22,699 nt of DNA from Candidatus Woesearchaeota archaeon (GCA_019322475.1 JAHWIN010000087.1:1-22699); one strand, 5' to 3'. Shown: positions 14,745 to 21,760, counted from the first letter of the stretch. Numbers and translations: made by a program. Notes: generated from the letters alone by a model not told the origin.

Positions 14745-15319
14745 TGGAATCTGCTTATTATATTTTCTATTATCTTTCCTCCTGCAGGAGTCAATATGCT
14801 CTCGGGGTGGAACTGTATTCCAATAAGAGGGAATTCCTTGTGCCTTACAGCCATGACAAGCTCCCTGCCGATAGTTCTTGCTGAAATCTCAAAACAATAA
14901 GGTATGTCATAGCCTACCAGGCTATGGTATCTTCCAGCCTGGAATGGGTTCTCTATGCCTTTAAATACCCCTGAATTATCATGGTTTATTTTTGAAGGCT
15001 TGCCGTGGATCGTCTCTACAGCCTTGTCTATCCTTCCGCCAAAATACTCGATTATGCACTGGTGGCCAAGACAGACGCCAAAGATAGGTATCTTTTCATG
15101 GTATTGTGCGATTATGTCCTTGCATATCCCTGCTTTTTTCGGGTTTCCTGGCCCTGGGGAGATAACTATGAGGTTGGGCTTGAACCTGGCTACTGCCTGA
15201 TCTATAATCTTCATATCAATATTGTTCCTGTAGACCAGAACATCACAGCCCCTTTTCTCAAACTCATCTACAAGGTTATATGTAAATGAGTCAAAGTTAT
15301 CTATAAAAAGGACGTTCAT
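14741..15319 (-). CDS. trpG: Anthranilate synthase, glutamine amidotransferase subunit
   Basis: A 192-residue class I amidotransferase that supplies ammonia to TrpE. The catalytic triad is C83 (FGVCLGHQCI), H171 and E173 (QFHPES). The oxyanion region SPGPGNP is at 54-60. Folate-pathway PabA is nearly identical in type, but overlap with trpE on one side and linkage to trpD support TrpG. It overlaps trpE by 4 nt and the HAD gene by 4 nt. Confidence 0.93.
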   Translation of the reverse strand: MNVLFIDNFDSFTYNLVDEFEKRGCDVLVYRNNIDMKIIDQAVARFKPNLIVISPGPGNPKKAGICKDIIAQYHEKIPIFGVCLGHQCIIEYFGGRIDKAVETIHGKPSKINHDNSGVFKGIENPFQAGRYHSLVGYDIPYCFEISARTIGRELVMAVRHKEFPLIGIQFHPESILTPAGGKIIENIISRFQ

Positions 15320-16917
15320 TTGAGGCCACCTGCCAGCCTTATAGCCTTAAGGCACGCTTCTGCCTTTTTCTCTGTCTCAAGAAACTCATTTTTTGGTATA
15401 GAATCATACACTATCCCTGCTCCTGCCCTTATGTAGGCCTTGTTGTCCCTGAGGAACATGCTCCTTATCACGATTGTGGTGTCCATATCCCCATCAGGGG
15501 TTATATATCCTACAGCTCCCCCATAGAAGCCCCTCTTTACCTTTTCGTTTTCCCTTATAAGCCTCATAGCCTCTATCTTTGGGGCTCCTGTCAATGTGCC
15601 CATGTTCATAGTTGCCAGATAGGCGTGTAAAGCGTCAAGGCCTTTTTTCAGCTTTCCCTGGACATTAGAAACAAGGTGCTGGACGTGGGAGTATTTTTCA
15701 ACTATAAACGGCTCATCACAGTAGCGGGTTCCTGACTCTGAAACCTTAGCGATATCATTTCTTGCAAGATCTATAAGCATGGTGTGCTCTGCCAATTCTT
15801 TTGGGTCTATCTTAAGCTCTGCCTCATACCTTGAATCCAGGTCCTTGTCAACCTTATCATCAACTAATCCTCTGGGCTTTGTACCTGCTATGGGCCTTAT
15901 CTCCACTGTCTTTTCAGTTTCTCCCTGAACCCTCAATGACATCTCAGGGGATGCTCCCAGAAGGATCCCTTTAGACTGATTCATATAAAACATATAAGGA
16001 GAGGGGTTAAGCTCCCTTAGCTTACTGTATATGTCAAGGGGCTCTGCATTATAGTCCGCTATTATCGTCCTTGAAGGGACAACCTGAAATATGTCTCCCT
16101 GGAGGATATGGAGCTTCATCTTTCCAACTATCTCTTCATACTCTTCTTTAGATGTATCTGTGCTTATCTCCTGCTTTTTTGGCCTTAGCTTTTTCGGCTT
16201 TGGAAGCTTGGCTTTCAGGGCCTGCTCATATGATGCTATCTTTTTCATGCACTCCTTATACAGCTTGCCCTTATCATTGCCTGTTACCAAAGCATTCGCT
16301 ATAAGGTAAGCCTTTACCTGCTTGTGGTCTATCAAGAACAGGTTGTCAAGGAAATACAGCTCATAATCCGGATTTTTCAGTATATCCTCCTTGTTTTCAG
16401 GAAGATCCTCAAACTGGTCTATGAAATCGTAGGATACAGCTCCAAAAAGCCCGCAGTAAGGGATAAAGGGCTTTTCTGTAGGCCTGAACTTAAATGCTAC
16501 TGCCCTTATTATGTCTATGTGGGTCTTTAGCTTTAAGCGCTCATCTTCTGAAACGTTTTTCCTTTTTGGAGCCAATTTTCCTTTTATCAAGTCATTAGAA
16601 CATGTCAGCTTATCACAGAAACCAAGGTCTTTCTTCAGAAGCTTAAGGATATCTTTACCCAAAGCTGTCAATGCTTTTATCTCAAAATCATCTTTTGACC
16701 CGGTCATCCTAAGGCAGGGAGAAACGCTTCCTATGCTTAGTTCACCATATTTAGGGACTATATCTGCTGATTCCAAAAGGATAGAGTTTTTCTTGTTTCC
16801 ATAGTTTGAAAGCTTAGCAAAGAATTCTATGGAATCTATAGGGCCATCTATTATCTTATAGACAGGGACTATATCCCCTATTTTCGCTTTTTTTAGTTTT
16901 TCCTGGAATTCTTCCAT
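15316..16917 (-). CDS. trpE: Anthranilate synthase component I
   Basis: A 533-residue chorismate-using enzyme and the first gene of the cluster. The tryptophan feedback site is kept as LLES (47-50) near the N-terminus, with SPCLR downstream. NPSPYMFYM, the chorismate-site motifs IRPIAGTKPRG, ELAEHTMLIDLARND and GTLTGAPKIEAM, and the C-terminal GAGIVYDS are intact. The product is expected to be allosterically inhibited by tryptophan. The start at ATG 16917 (MEEFQEKLKKA) is supported by the family N-terminus; the upstream region is AT-rich, with more than one possible promoter. Confidence 0.94.
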   Translation of the reverse strand: MEEFQEKLKKAKIGDIVPVYKIIDGPIDSIEFFAKLSNYGNKKNSILLESADIVPKYGELSIGSVSPCLRMTGSKDDFEIKALTALGKDILKLLKKDLGFCDKLTCSNDLIKGKLAPKRKNVSEDERLKLKTHIDIIRAVAFKFRPTEKPFIPYCGLFGAVSYDFIDQFEDLPENKEDILKNPDYELYFLDNLFLIDHKQVKAYLIANALVTGNDKGKLYKECMKKIASYEQALKAKLPKPKKLRPKKQEISTDTSKEEYEEIVGKMKLHILQGDIFQVVPSRTIIADYNAEPLDIYSKLRELNPSPYMFYMNQSKGILLGASPEMSLRVQGETEKTVEIRPIAGTKPRGLVDDKVDKDLDSRYEAELKIDPKELAEHTMLIDLARNDIAKVSESGTRYCDEPFIVEKYSHVQHLVSNVQGKLKKGLDALHAYLATMNMGTLTGAPKIEAMRLIRENEKVKRGFYGGAVGYITPDGDMDTTIVIRSMFLRDNKAYIRAGAGIVYDSIPKNEFLETEKKAEACLKAIRLAGGLK

Positions 16918-17085
16918 CTTTTCTTAACAAATGAGGGATATTTTTGGTTTTTTTGCCTTTTGTAGCTTTTAATTGATTTTTATTATTATTTAATGGCTCT
17001 ATTGGTCTTCTTAAGCTTGTTTAAATAAAACAAAGCATAGCTTACTCCATATATTTCCACCCTTATGCCCCATAAAAAGGCTATA

Positions 17086-17094
17086 TTATATAAA
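17086..17094 (-). promoter_or_regulatory. Candidate TATA box for the trpE unit
   Basis: TTTATATAA on the minus strand, the best TATA match in the region. It would give a leader of roughly 145 nt before trpE. AT-rich sequence nearer the gene (around 16940 and 17015) offers weaker alternatives. Confidence 0.35.
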
Positions 17095-17407
17095 TTTTTT
17101 CTTTATAATGGGGATGTGAAAAATAAATAAGGAGTTTTAGGGATTATTTTTGTTTTCTAATGGATTATAATTACTATTTATACTAAATAAGGTTTACTAT
17201 TGTTTTTCTTGGTTAAATAAGGTATCTTTAGTTTTAGATACCCGAATAGATGATTAATCCAGCTATAAGCCCATTTTTCAGTTGATTTTTAGATGATAGA
17301 TTAAGTTCCTGATCGGGCCGGATATTGGAATAATTCTTGTTTCGATGCGCGTATAATCTTTTTCATGATACAAGCCTGATGTTTCTATAAAACCGCTTTC
17401 AATTAAC

Positions 17408-17415
17408 TTTATATA
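17408..17415 (+). promoter_or_regulatory. TATA box of the presenilin-type protease gene
   Basis: TTTATATA about 30 nt upstream of ATG 17442 implies a very short or absent leader. Confidence 0.6.
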
Positions 17416-17441
17416 CAAGCGCACTTGCTCTTCTTCTAAGC

Positions 17442-18389
17442 ATGAAACATTCACTAAAGATCACTCTGCTGCTTGTGTCACTTTTTTTTCTATCACAGAT
17501 AATCGGGCTTGTAATAACCAACGCATATATCGACCACAGGGCTACACAGGAGAAGGGGGAAATAACCTTTATCAATCTTCCATACAACATAGAAAGGCCC
17601 CCTGTTGAGCAAAAAAGCTCTTTCATATTCATAATAACTGCCATACTTATAGGAACGCTCCTTATACTTCTGCTTATCAAGTTTGAGAAGGCTTTCTTAT
17701 GGAAGATATGGTTTTTTCTGGCAGTCGTTCTTTCCTTATCGATAGCTTTTTCTGCTTTTATAGAGCCAGGTATAGCTTTTTTTCTGAGCCTTGTGCTCGC
17801 TTCATGGAAGATAATGAAGCCCAATATAATAATACACAACCTTACAGAGGTCTTTGTATATGGAGGATTAGCGGCCATATTTGTCCCTATAATGAACCTT
17901 TTTGCTGTGGTCGTACTCCTTATATTTATCTCGGCCTATGATTTTTTTGCTGTATTCAAGATAAAGCATATGGTGACCATGGCTAAGTTCCAGACCAAGT
18001 CTAAGGTTTTTGCAGGACTTCTTATACCTTACAAAAGGGAGAAAGCAAAAGCAAAGAAGAAGGCTGAAGCTAAGAAAGTTGAGGGGGCTAAGGAAAGCGC
18101 ATTAGCCAAGAAAACAGCCAAGCCGGGGGGAATAAGGACTGCTATACTTGGAGGGGGGGATATAGGTTTTCCTCTTCTTTTTGCAGGAGTTGTGATGAAG
18201 GGGCTTTTGATGGAGAATACTCTTGCCCTGGGGTTCCTTAAGACCATGATAATCCCTATCGTAGTCAGCATCTCCCTTTTCTTTTTGTTTGTAAAGGGGA
18301 AGAAAGACAAGTTCTATCCTGCTATGCCAATCCTGACTATGGGATGTTTTGCAGGCTATTCAATAATCTGGCTGATAAACCTGATCTGA
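17442..18389 (+). CDS. Presenilin/signal-peptide-peptidase-type intramembrane aspartyl protease
   Basis: A 315-residue polytopic membrane protein with about eight or nine hydrophobic segments. The catalytic pair is D167 in SAYDFFAVF (the YD motif) and D240 in ILGGGDIGFP (the GxGD motif). PAMP at 293-296 occupies the place of the conserved PAL motif near the last helix, with M replacing L. Between the two aspartates lies a long hydrophilic loop (about 196-228) rich in Lys and Ala, probably cytoplasmic. Archaeal homologues cleave membrane-embedded substrates; the substrate here is unknown. It converges with the MBL-fold gene, 18 nt away. Confidence 0.85.
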   Translation: MKHSLKITLLLVSLFFLSQIIGLVITNAYIDHRATQEKGEITFINLPYNIERPPVEQKSSFIFIITAILIGTLLILLLIKFEKAFLWKIWFFLAVVLSLSIAFSAFIEPGIAFFLSLVLASWKIMKPNIIIHNLTEVFVYGGLAAIFVPIMNLFAVVVLLIFISAYDFFAVFKIKHMVTMAKFQTKSKVFAGLLIPYKREKAKAKKKAEAKKVEGAKESALAKKTAKPGGIRTAILGGGDIGFPLLFAGVVMKGLLMENTLALGFLKTMIIPIVVSISLFFLFVKGKKDKFYPAMPILTMGCFAGYSIIWLINLI

Positions 18390-18407
18390 TAAGAAAAAGC
18401 ATCGATT

Positions 18408-19445
18408 TCAATCAGATTCCCTGAGGATCTCTTTTAAGGTTCCGCTCATCCCCGATATATCTTCTTCCTTAGAAAGCTCTTGTTTTTCCTCCTGGATGGA
18501 CTGCTCATCCGGCAGGCTTACAGGAGGATCATGAGCTTCGTTACGGCCTTCTTCCGGATGATCGGTTTCAGGCCTTGCCTCTTCCACAGGGACATCTTCC
18601 TTCTCTTCTGGGCTTTCCTTAGAAGGGAAGCTTAATGTCCTCTGTCCCAGGTCTACAGAGTAGGATAATGGATTTACCATCATGCCGTCTTTTGCAAGAA
18701 TGGTCTGGATATTGGTGGCTTTCTGTATCTCCCTTATCTGGTATAGAAGATCTGACTTGACCATCTTTATACCAAAGTGCTGGATTATTGCCAATCTTGG
18801 AGATACTCCGCTTATTATCTTTATAGCATCCTCAACACAAAGGTTGTCTTCTGATTCCTCCCTTTTTTCATTAGGGACATTCAATATCAAGACATTAGAG
18901 TTCTTGTACTCTTCTATCAGGCCTGAGAAGTATCTTGTGTCTGAAGAATATGAAATGGTGAAGTAAGGTGTGAAGAACTTAAATCCGATGGTGCTGGGGT
19001 CTGAGTGCTTTGCCTTTAATGCAAGAACCTCTATCTCGTTTATGCCTACCCTCTGGCCTGCTTTTAAGACTATAAACCTTTCAAGAAGATCCCTGTAATG
19101 GGGCTTTAAGGGAGCAGGGAGGCTTTCATCCCCATTTACTGTTGCTGAATTTGCTATCAAAACGCCTTTCTTGTCGAGGCCTGAGTATGTCATGGCATCT
19201 ATAACTGCATTTACATCATTAGAGTGGCTTAGATGAGAATGCGAGACCAAAAGGGCTGTATTCGCCCTTAGGTTGATATTGTTCTGGGCTGCATTTTTCA
19301 GGGAGTTTGGCCCTGGGTCTACATGGAACTGGTTCTCGTCAACCTGAAGGATAAACCCTCCTGAGGAAAGTATGTTCCTTCCAACTACGAAAGAACCCTG
19401 CCCTGTCCCCAAGAATGTTATTGAAGCTTTTATTTTGACCCCCAT
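18408..19445 (-). CDS. Metallo-beta-lactamase-fold protein with acidic C-terminal tail
   Basis: A 345-residue protein. The MBL core covers about 1-270: FLGTGQGSF, HVDPGPNSL, then SHSHLSHSNDV with H69, H71 and H74, later AKHSDPSTIGF, SSDTRYF and IQHFG as remaining ligand positions. In the HxHxDH motif the Asp is replaced by Ser (S73), which normally holds the second metal. After the core comes an acidic, proline-rich, probably disordered tail (about 270-345) ending in an amphipathic segment SGTLKEILRESD. The start is ATG 19445, leaderless by its TATA box. A hydrolase or nuclease role is possible; the substrate is unknown. Confidence 0.8.
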   Translation of the reverse strand: MGVKIKASITFLGTGQGSFVVGRNILSSGGFILQVDENQFHVDPGPNSLKNAAQNNINLRANTALLVSHSHLSHSNDVNAVIDAMTYSGLDKKGVLIANSATVNGDESLPAPLKPHYRDLLERFIVLKAGQRVGINEIEVLALKAKHSDPSTIGFKFFTPYFTISYSSDTRYFSGLIEEYKNSNVLILNVPNEKREESEDNLCVEDAIKIISGVSPRLAIIQHFGIKMVKSDLLYQIREIQKATNIQTILAKDGMMVNPLSYSVDLGQRTLSFPSKESPEEKEDVPVEEARPETDHPEEGRNEAHDPPVSLPDEQSIQEEKQELSKEEDISGMSGTLKEILRESD

Positions 19446-19464
19446 TAAGGGGTATGTTAGAGGG

Positions 19465-19472
19465 TTAATAAA
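19465..19472 (-). promoter_or_regulatory. TATA box of the MBL-fold gene
   Basis: TTTATTAA on the minus strand is centred about 24 nt upstream of ATG 19445. It is only 6 bp from the first copy of the 8-bp repeat that flanks the hairpin element. Confidence 0.55.
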
Positions 19473-19477
19473 TTTTT

Positions 19478-19639
19478 CGTAAGCGTGGGCTCATAGAAAC
19501 CCTATGCTACTACGCTGACCAGAACGCCATACTTTGTATGGCAACCTGGTCAGCTTCGTCCTGGTCATGCCATGTTTACCTTTGGTAAACAATGGCAAAC
19601 ATGACACAGACGCCTAGTGTTTCTATGAGGCCGTAAGCG
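19478..19639. repeat. 8-bp direct repeat CGTAAGCG flanking the hairpin element
   Basis: CGTAAGCG occurs at 19478-19485 and again at 19632-19639, exactly at the two ends of the inverted-repeat element. This is the pattern left by a transposition event (target-site duplication). Confidence 0.7.
19486..19631. mobile_element. MITE-like element with inverted ends and two internal hairpins
   Basis: About 146 bp without an ORF. The ends pair as CTCATAGAAAC (19490-19500) with GTTTCTATGAG (19619-19629), 11 of 11, plus flanking G-C pairs. Inside are two long hairpins. The first (19514-19554) is GCTGACCAG, AAC, GCCATAC, loop TTT, GTATGGC, AAC, CTGGTCAGC. The second (19557-19612) is built from CGTC, GTCAT, GCCAT, GTTTACC, loop TTT, GGTAAAC and the matching strands with small bulges. 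The 8-bp direct repeats outside point to a non-autonomous transposon. It sits between the MBL and SRP RNA promoters. A structured RNA with no mobile origin is the alternative. Confidence 0.65.
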
Positions 19640-19650
19640 CAGTTTAAAAA

Positions 19651-19665
19651 AGAAAGATTTAAAAC
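19651..19665 (+). promoter_or_regulatory. BRE/TATA promoter of the SRP RNA
   Basis: AGAAAGA followed by TTTAAAAC is centred about 24 nt before the inferred 5' end of the SRP RNA at 19685. It starts 12 bp after the second direct repeat of the hairpin element. Confidence 0.65.
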
Positions 19666-19684
19666 CTATTTTCTATTCTTTATA

Positions 19685-20001
19685 GGTGGGAAGGCTAGGC
19701 CGGGAGGTTAGCGCTCTCCTGTCACTGTAAATACGCTTTAGACAGGGCTGAAGTTGATGGAGCGGTCCAGTTTTTCAGTATCAGTCCTGGGCTTGACAAT
19801 GAGACTCTGTCCTTTGGGATTGATGCCTTAGTGAACCAGGTTAGATCAGGAATGAAATCATTAAAAATCCGGATGGTTTTTGATGACATTAAGCAGCCTT
19901 AAGCTTTGGCATTGGTGCTCAGAGGGTAGCGGAGTTAAGGAAAGTCCAGGGTAAGCTGATGCCTTAAAGCTGAGCCCATCCTTTGATGCGCCTTCCCACT
20001 T
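19685..20001 (+). ncRNA. Archaeal signal recognition particle RNA (7S RNA)
   Basis: About 316 nt, the usual archaeal size. The ends pair: GTGGGAAGG (19687-19695) with CCTTCCCAC (19991-19999). The Alu domain follows, with GGCTAGGCCGGGAGGTTAGC and a CTGTC/GACAG stem. Long helix 5 pairs CCTGG with CCAGG, CTCTG with CAGAG, and TGATGCC with GGCATTG across the molecule. The S domain has GTGAACC (19831-19837) and helix 8 with a GGAA tetraloop (19849-19852) closed by TCA/TGA. The RNA is the scaffold for SRP19 and SRP54 in co-translational targeting. The helix 8 symmetric loop departs from the usual CAGG/AGCA. The ends are approximate by a few bases. Confidence 0.88.
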
Positions 20002-20092
20002 ATCATTCTGGATATTTGCCATAAATGCATTTCCTAGATCAAGATTGAAACCAAACCTTAAGCTACTTTAAGAGTGCAAAGCCAGCTGAAAA

Positions 20093-20563
20093 CTAGAGCT
20101 TTTTTGCGATCAGCGCAGCCATAGCTGATATCATCGCCCCTACAATGGCGTATATGACGGGCACTGTTATAGCGCTTAGGTATATGCCTATAGCTATGAA
20201 GCCTTCTACTGCTGCTGCATTCTCTCCTGCCTGGGCTATGGCTGACTGCACAACTTCAGGGACAAGGTGGAACATCAAGATGGACACCAAAGAGCCTATA
20301 AATCCGAATATGGCGCCTGCCAATGCTCCGGCCCATGCTGCAACCTTTGCTTTTTGACCATAATCTTTGATGGTAGTCCATCCTATAAAGCCGAATATTG
20401 AGAGTATAAGGAGCCAGCCTGCCAAAGGAGAGAAGATAGAAGAGTATAATGAAAAGGAGAACAGGCTTATAATCAGGCCTAATATGCTCCATGCCACCAA
20501 TATAAATAAAGGGACCCTGATTATCTTCCAGTAGTATGAAAATTCCTTTTGTGCAAATATCAT
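20093..20563 (-). CDS. Four-pass membrane protein of unknown function (156 aa)
   Basis: Hydrophobic segments lie at about 17-37, 43-63, 74-98 and 121-152; the second and third are Gly/Ala-rich (AAWAGALAGAIFGFIGSLVS). The N-terminus has MIFAQKEFSYYWKIIR before the first segment. It begins 7 nt after the preceding small membrane-protein gene and appears to be in the ilvE unit. I recognise no family. The acidic loop between segments 3 and 4 (VPEVVQSAIAQAGENAAAVE) is the main polar region. Confidence 0.7.
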   Translation of the reverse strand: MIFAQKEFSYYWKIIRVPLFILVAWSILGLIISLFSFSLYSSIFSPLAGWLLILSIFGFIGWTTIKDYGQKAKVAAWAGALAGAIFGFIGSLVSILMFHLVPEVVQSAIAQAGENAAAVEGFIAIGIYLSAITVPVIYAIVGAMISAMAALIAKKL

Positions 20564-20570
20564 CTTAAGA

Positions 20571-20780
20571 TCATGATGTGCTCCTGCTTTTCAGGTAAAA
20601 ATATACGTCCAAAGCTATTGTGGTGAAGATAAAGAGCGTTGCAAACCCTAAGGGGCTTGCCAGAACCAATTTTGGCTCTACAAGGTTGATTGAAAGGCCG
20701 GTTATAGAAGGGTTTGAGAAAGCCATGCTAATAAGGAATATTGCAGAAACAGCATTCATTATCACAAGATATATCTTCAT
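20571..20780 (-). CDS. Small two-pass membrane protein downstream of ilvE (69 aa)
   Basis: Started at ATG 20780 (MKIYLVIMNAV), 5 nt after the ilvE stop with AAGGA just before it. An in-frame ATG at 20804 inside ilvE would add 8 residues. There are two hydrophobic segments, about 3-22 and 42-62, separated by a polar loop containing NPSITGLSINLVEPK. It is tightly linked to ilvE upstream and the 156-aa membrane protein downstream. Function not recognised. Confidence 0.65.
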   Translation of the reverse strand: MKIYLVIMNAVSAIFLISMAFSNPSITGLSINLVEPKLVLASPLGFATLFIFTTIALDVYFYLKSRSTS

Positions 20781-20785
20781 TTTCC

Positions 20786-21717
20786 TTAAACATATGTCAG
20801 CCAACGGCTGTATTTTTTGTCCCTTCCATGGACTATATCCATAAATGCCTTCTGAAGCTTTTTGGTTATAGGGCCTGGAGCTTCACCACCTATCTGGTGG
20901 TCATCTAAAGAGCATATAGATGATATCTCTGCTGCTGTTCCTGTGAACAGTGCCTCATCTGCAGAATAGACATCCTCCGGCTTAAGGCTTTTTTCCTCTA
21001 CCCTGATGCCCATATCCTTAGCTACATCTATTATAGACGACCTTGTTATCCCGTTAAGGATAGTTCCACGAGGAGGGGTAAGAAGCTTCTTATCCTTATA
21101 GATAAAAAGGTTCTCTCCAGGGCCTTCTGCACAAAATCCCCTGTAATCTAGAAGCAGGGCCTCATCATAGCCCTTGTCTTTCACCTCTATAGATGCAAAT
21201 ATGGAATTTACGTAATGGCCGCATATCTTGGCCTCTGCATGTGTACTTTTAGGGTGGATCCTGCAGTATTCAGATATCTTGACCCTTACGGGATTCTCGC
21301 CAAGAAATTTCCCCCACGGCCATACTGCTATTGCACAGTTAACCTTAGCGCCTTTCGGATCCAAGCCCATCTTTCCATATCCGAAAAGGCATATAGGCCT
21401 TATGTAAGCTGAGCTTACGCCATTCTTTCCCACTGTCTCCTTGACAGCATCTGCAAATTCCCCCTGGGAATATGGGATATCCATCTTGAGGGTTTTAGCA
21501 GAATCATAAAGCCTTTTTATATGGTCACTTAACCTAAAGATAGCCGGACCCCTATCTGTCTCGTAGCAGCGTATCCCCTCAAACACCCCTGTTCTGGTCT
21601 TAGGCTTTATGCCTGAAGATCTCCATAGTGGAGTGTATGAGCCAAGATGTGGATCTTAGCATCTTTCCACGGGATAAGCTTTCCGTCCATCCATATGAAC
21701 TTAGTCTCTTGCATCAT
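20786..21717 (-). CDS. ilvE: Branched-chain aminotransferase, interrupted by a putative 29-nt BHB intron
   Basis: Exon 1 is 21717-21621 and exon 2 is 21591-20786. Joined, they give 903 nt, 300 residues, the normal IlvE length. The enzyme is a fold-IV PLP aminotransferase that makes Leu, Ile and Val from their oxo acids. Visible are IWMDGKLIPWKDAKIH, HYG-A-GVFEGIRCYET after joining, AYIRP, the PLP lysine at about K154 (AEAKICGHYVNS), EGPGENLF and GTAAEIS. Without splicing the first frame stops at TAA 21609-21607, nine bases past the GAT that follows HYG. The body shows no other damage, which argues against an old pseudogene. A GGGGG-rich ribosome-binding site and TATA box precede ATG 21717; ATG 21714 is also possible. 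Confidence 0.82.
21592..21620 (-). other. Putative 29-nt bulge-helix-bulge intron in ilvE
   Basis: On the minus strand the segment forms an 8-bp hairpin: UCUU, bulged C, AGGC, loop AUAAA, GCCU, AAGA. Outside it come the 5' bulge A-G-A (21622-21620), a central helix UGG/CCA plus an A.G pair (21626-21623 with 21597-21594), the 3' bulge A-A-C (21593-21591), and an outer helix CCaCU/AGgGG. Cutting after the second base of each bulge removes 29 nt and restores HYGAGVFEGIR in frame. Confidence 0.7.
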
Positions 21718-21750
21718 CAAATCCCCCTATGAGAATATAAGATTGTAATT

Positions 21751-21760
21751 TTATTTAAAT
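21751..21760 (-). promoter_or_regulatory. TATA box of ilvE
   Basis: ATTTAAATAA on the minus strand predicts a start near 21730, about 13 nt before the ATG. The leader carries AGGGGG as ribosome-binding site. Confidence 0.55.

Larger units (their letters stand above)
16918..17441. other. AT-rich intergenic region between trpE and the presenilin-type gene
   Basis: A stretch of 524 nt with no convincing gene on either strand. It should hold the promoters of both divergent units. AAATAAGG occurs three times, at 17125, 17185 and 17215, spaced 60 and 30 bp; the latter two extend to TAAATAAGGT. No TGTACA-type TRP box and no Trp-rich leader peptide were seen. No tRNA was recognised. Confidence 0.6.

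Noticed and set aside
17290..17381. Box C/D guide RNA candidate (GATGATAG and CTGA elements)
   Set aside because: The elements deviate from RTGATGA, and the spacing between the inner boxes is about 50 nt, too long for an archaeal C/D RNA.
16918..17441. Tryptophan attenuator or T-box-like leader before trpE
   Set aside because: No run of Trp codons, no terminator hairpin and no T-box motif was found; the region is simply AT-rich.
19938..19947. AGGAAAGTCC, similar to a conserved RNase P RNA motif
   Set aside because: The segment lies within the SRP RNA and its neighbours pair with the 5' strand of helix 5 (CCTGG/CCAGG). No other RNase P elements are present.
20786..21586. ilvE read as a shorter gene starting at GTG 21586
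   Set aside because: That start falls inside the conserved HYGxGVFEGIR motif. The missing N-terminal 33 residues are present just upstream in another frame, so the gene is interrupted, not short.
21592..21620. ilvE break as a simple one-base sequencing error
   Set aside because: A single insertion or deletion would leave about ten extra residues in a loop that does not vary in length in the family. The 29-nt removal with a bulge-helix-bulge fold explains both facts. Raw reads should still be checked.
21593..21624. Translational bypassing (hop) over the ilvE stop, as in phage T4 gene 60
   Set aside because: A GGA take-off codon and hairpin exist, but landing on the next glycine codon in the right frame would delete two conserved residues of the loop. 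The splicing model keeps them.
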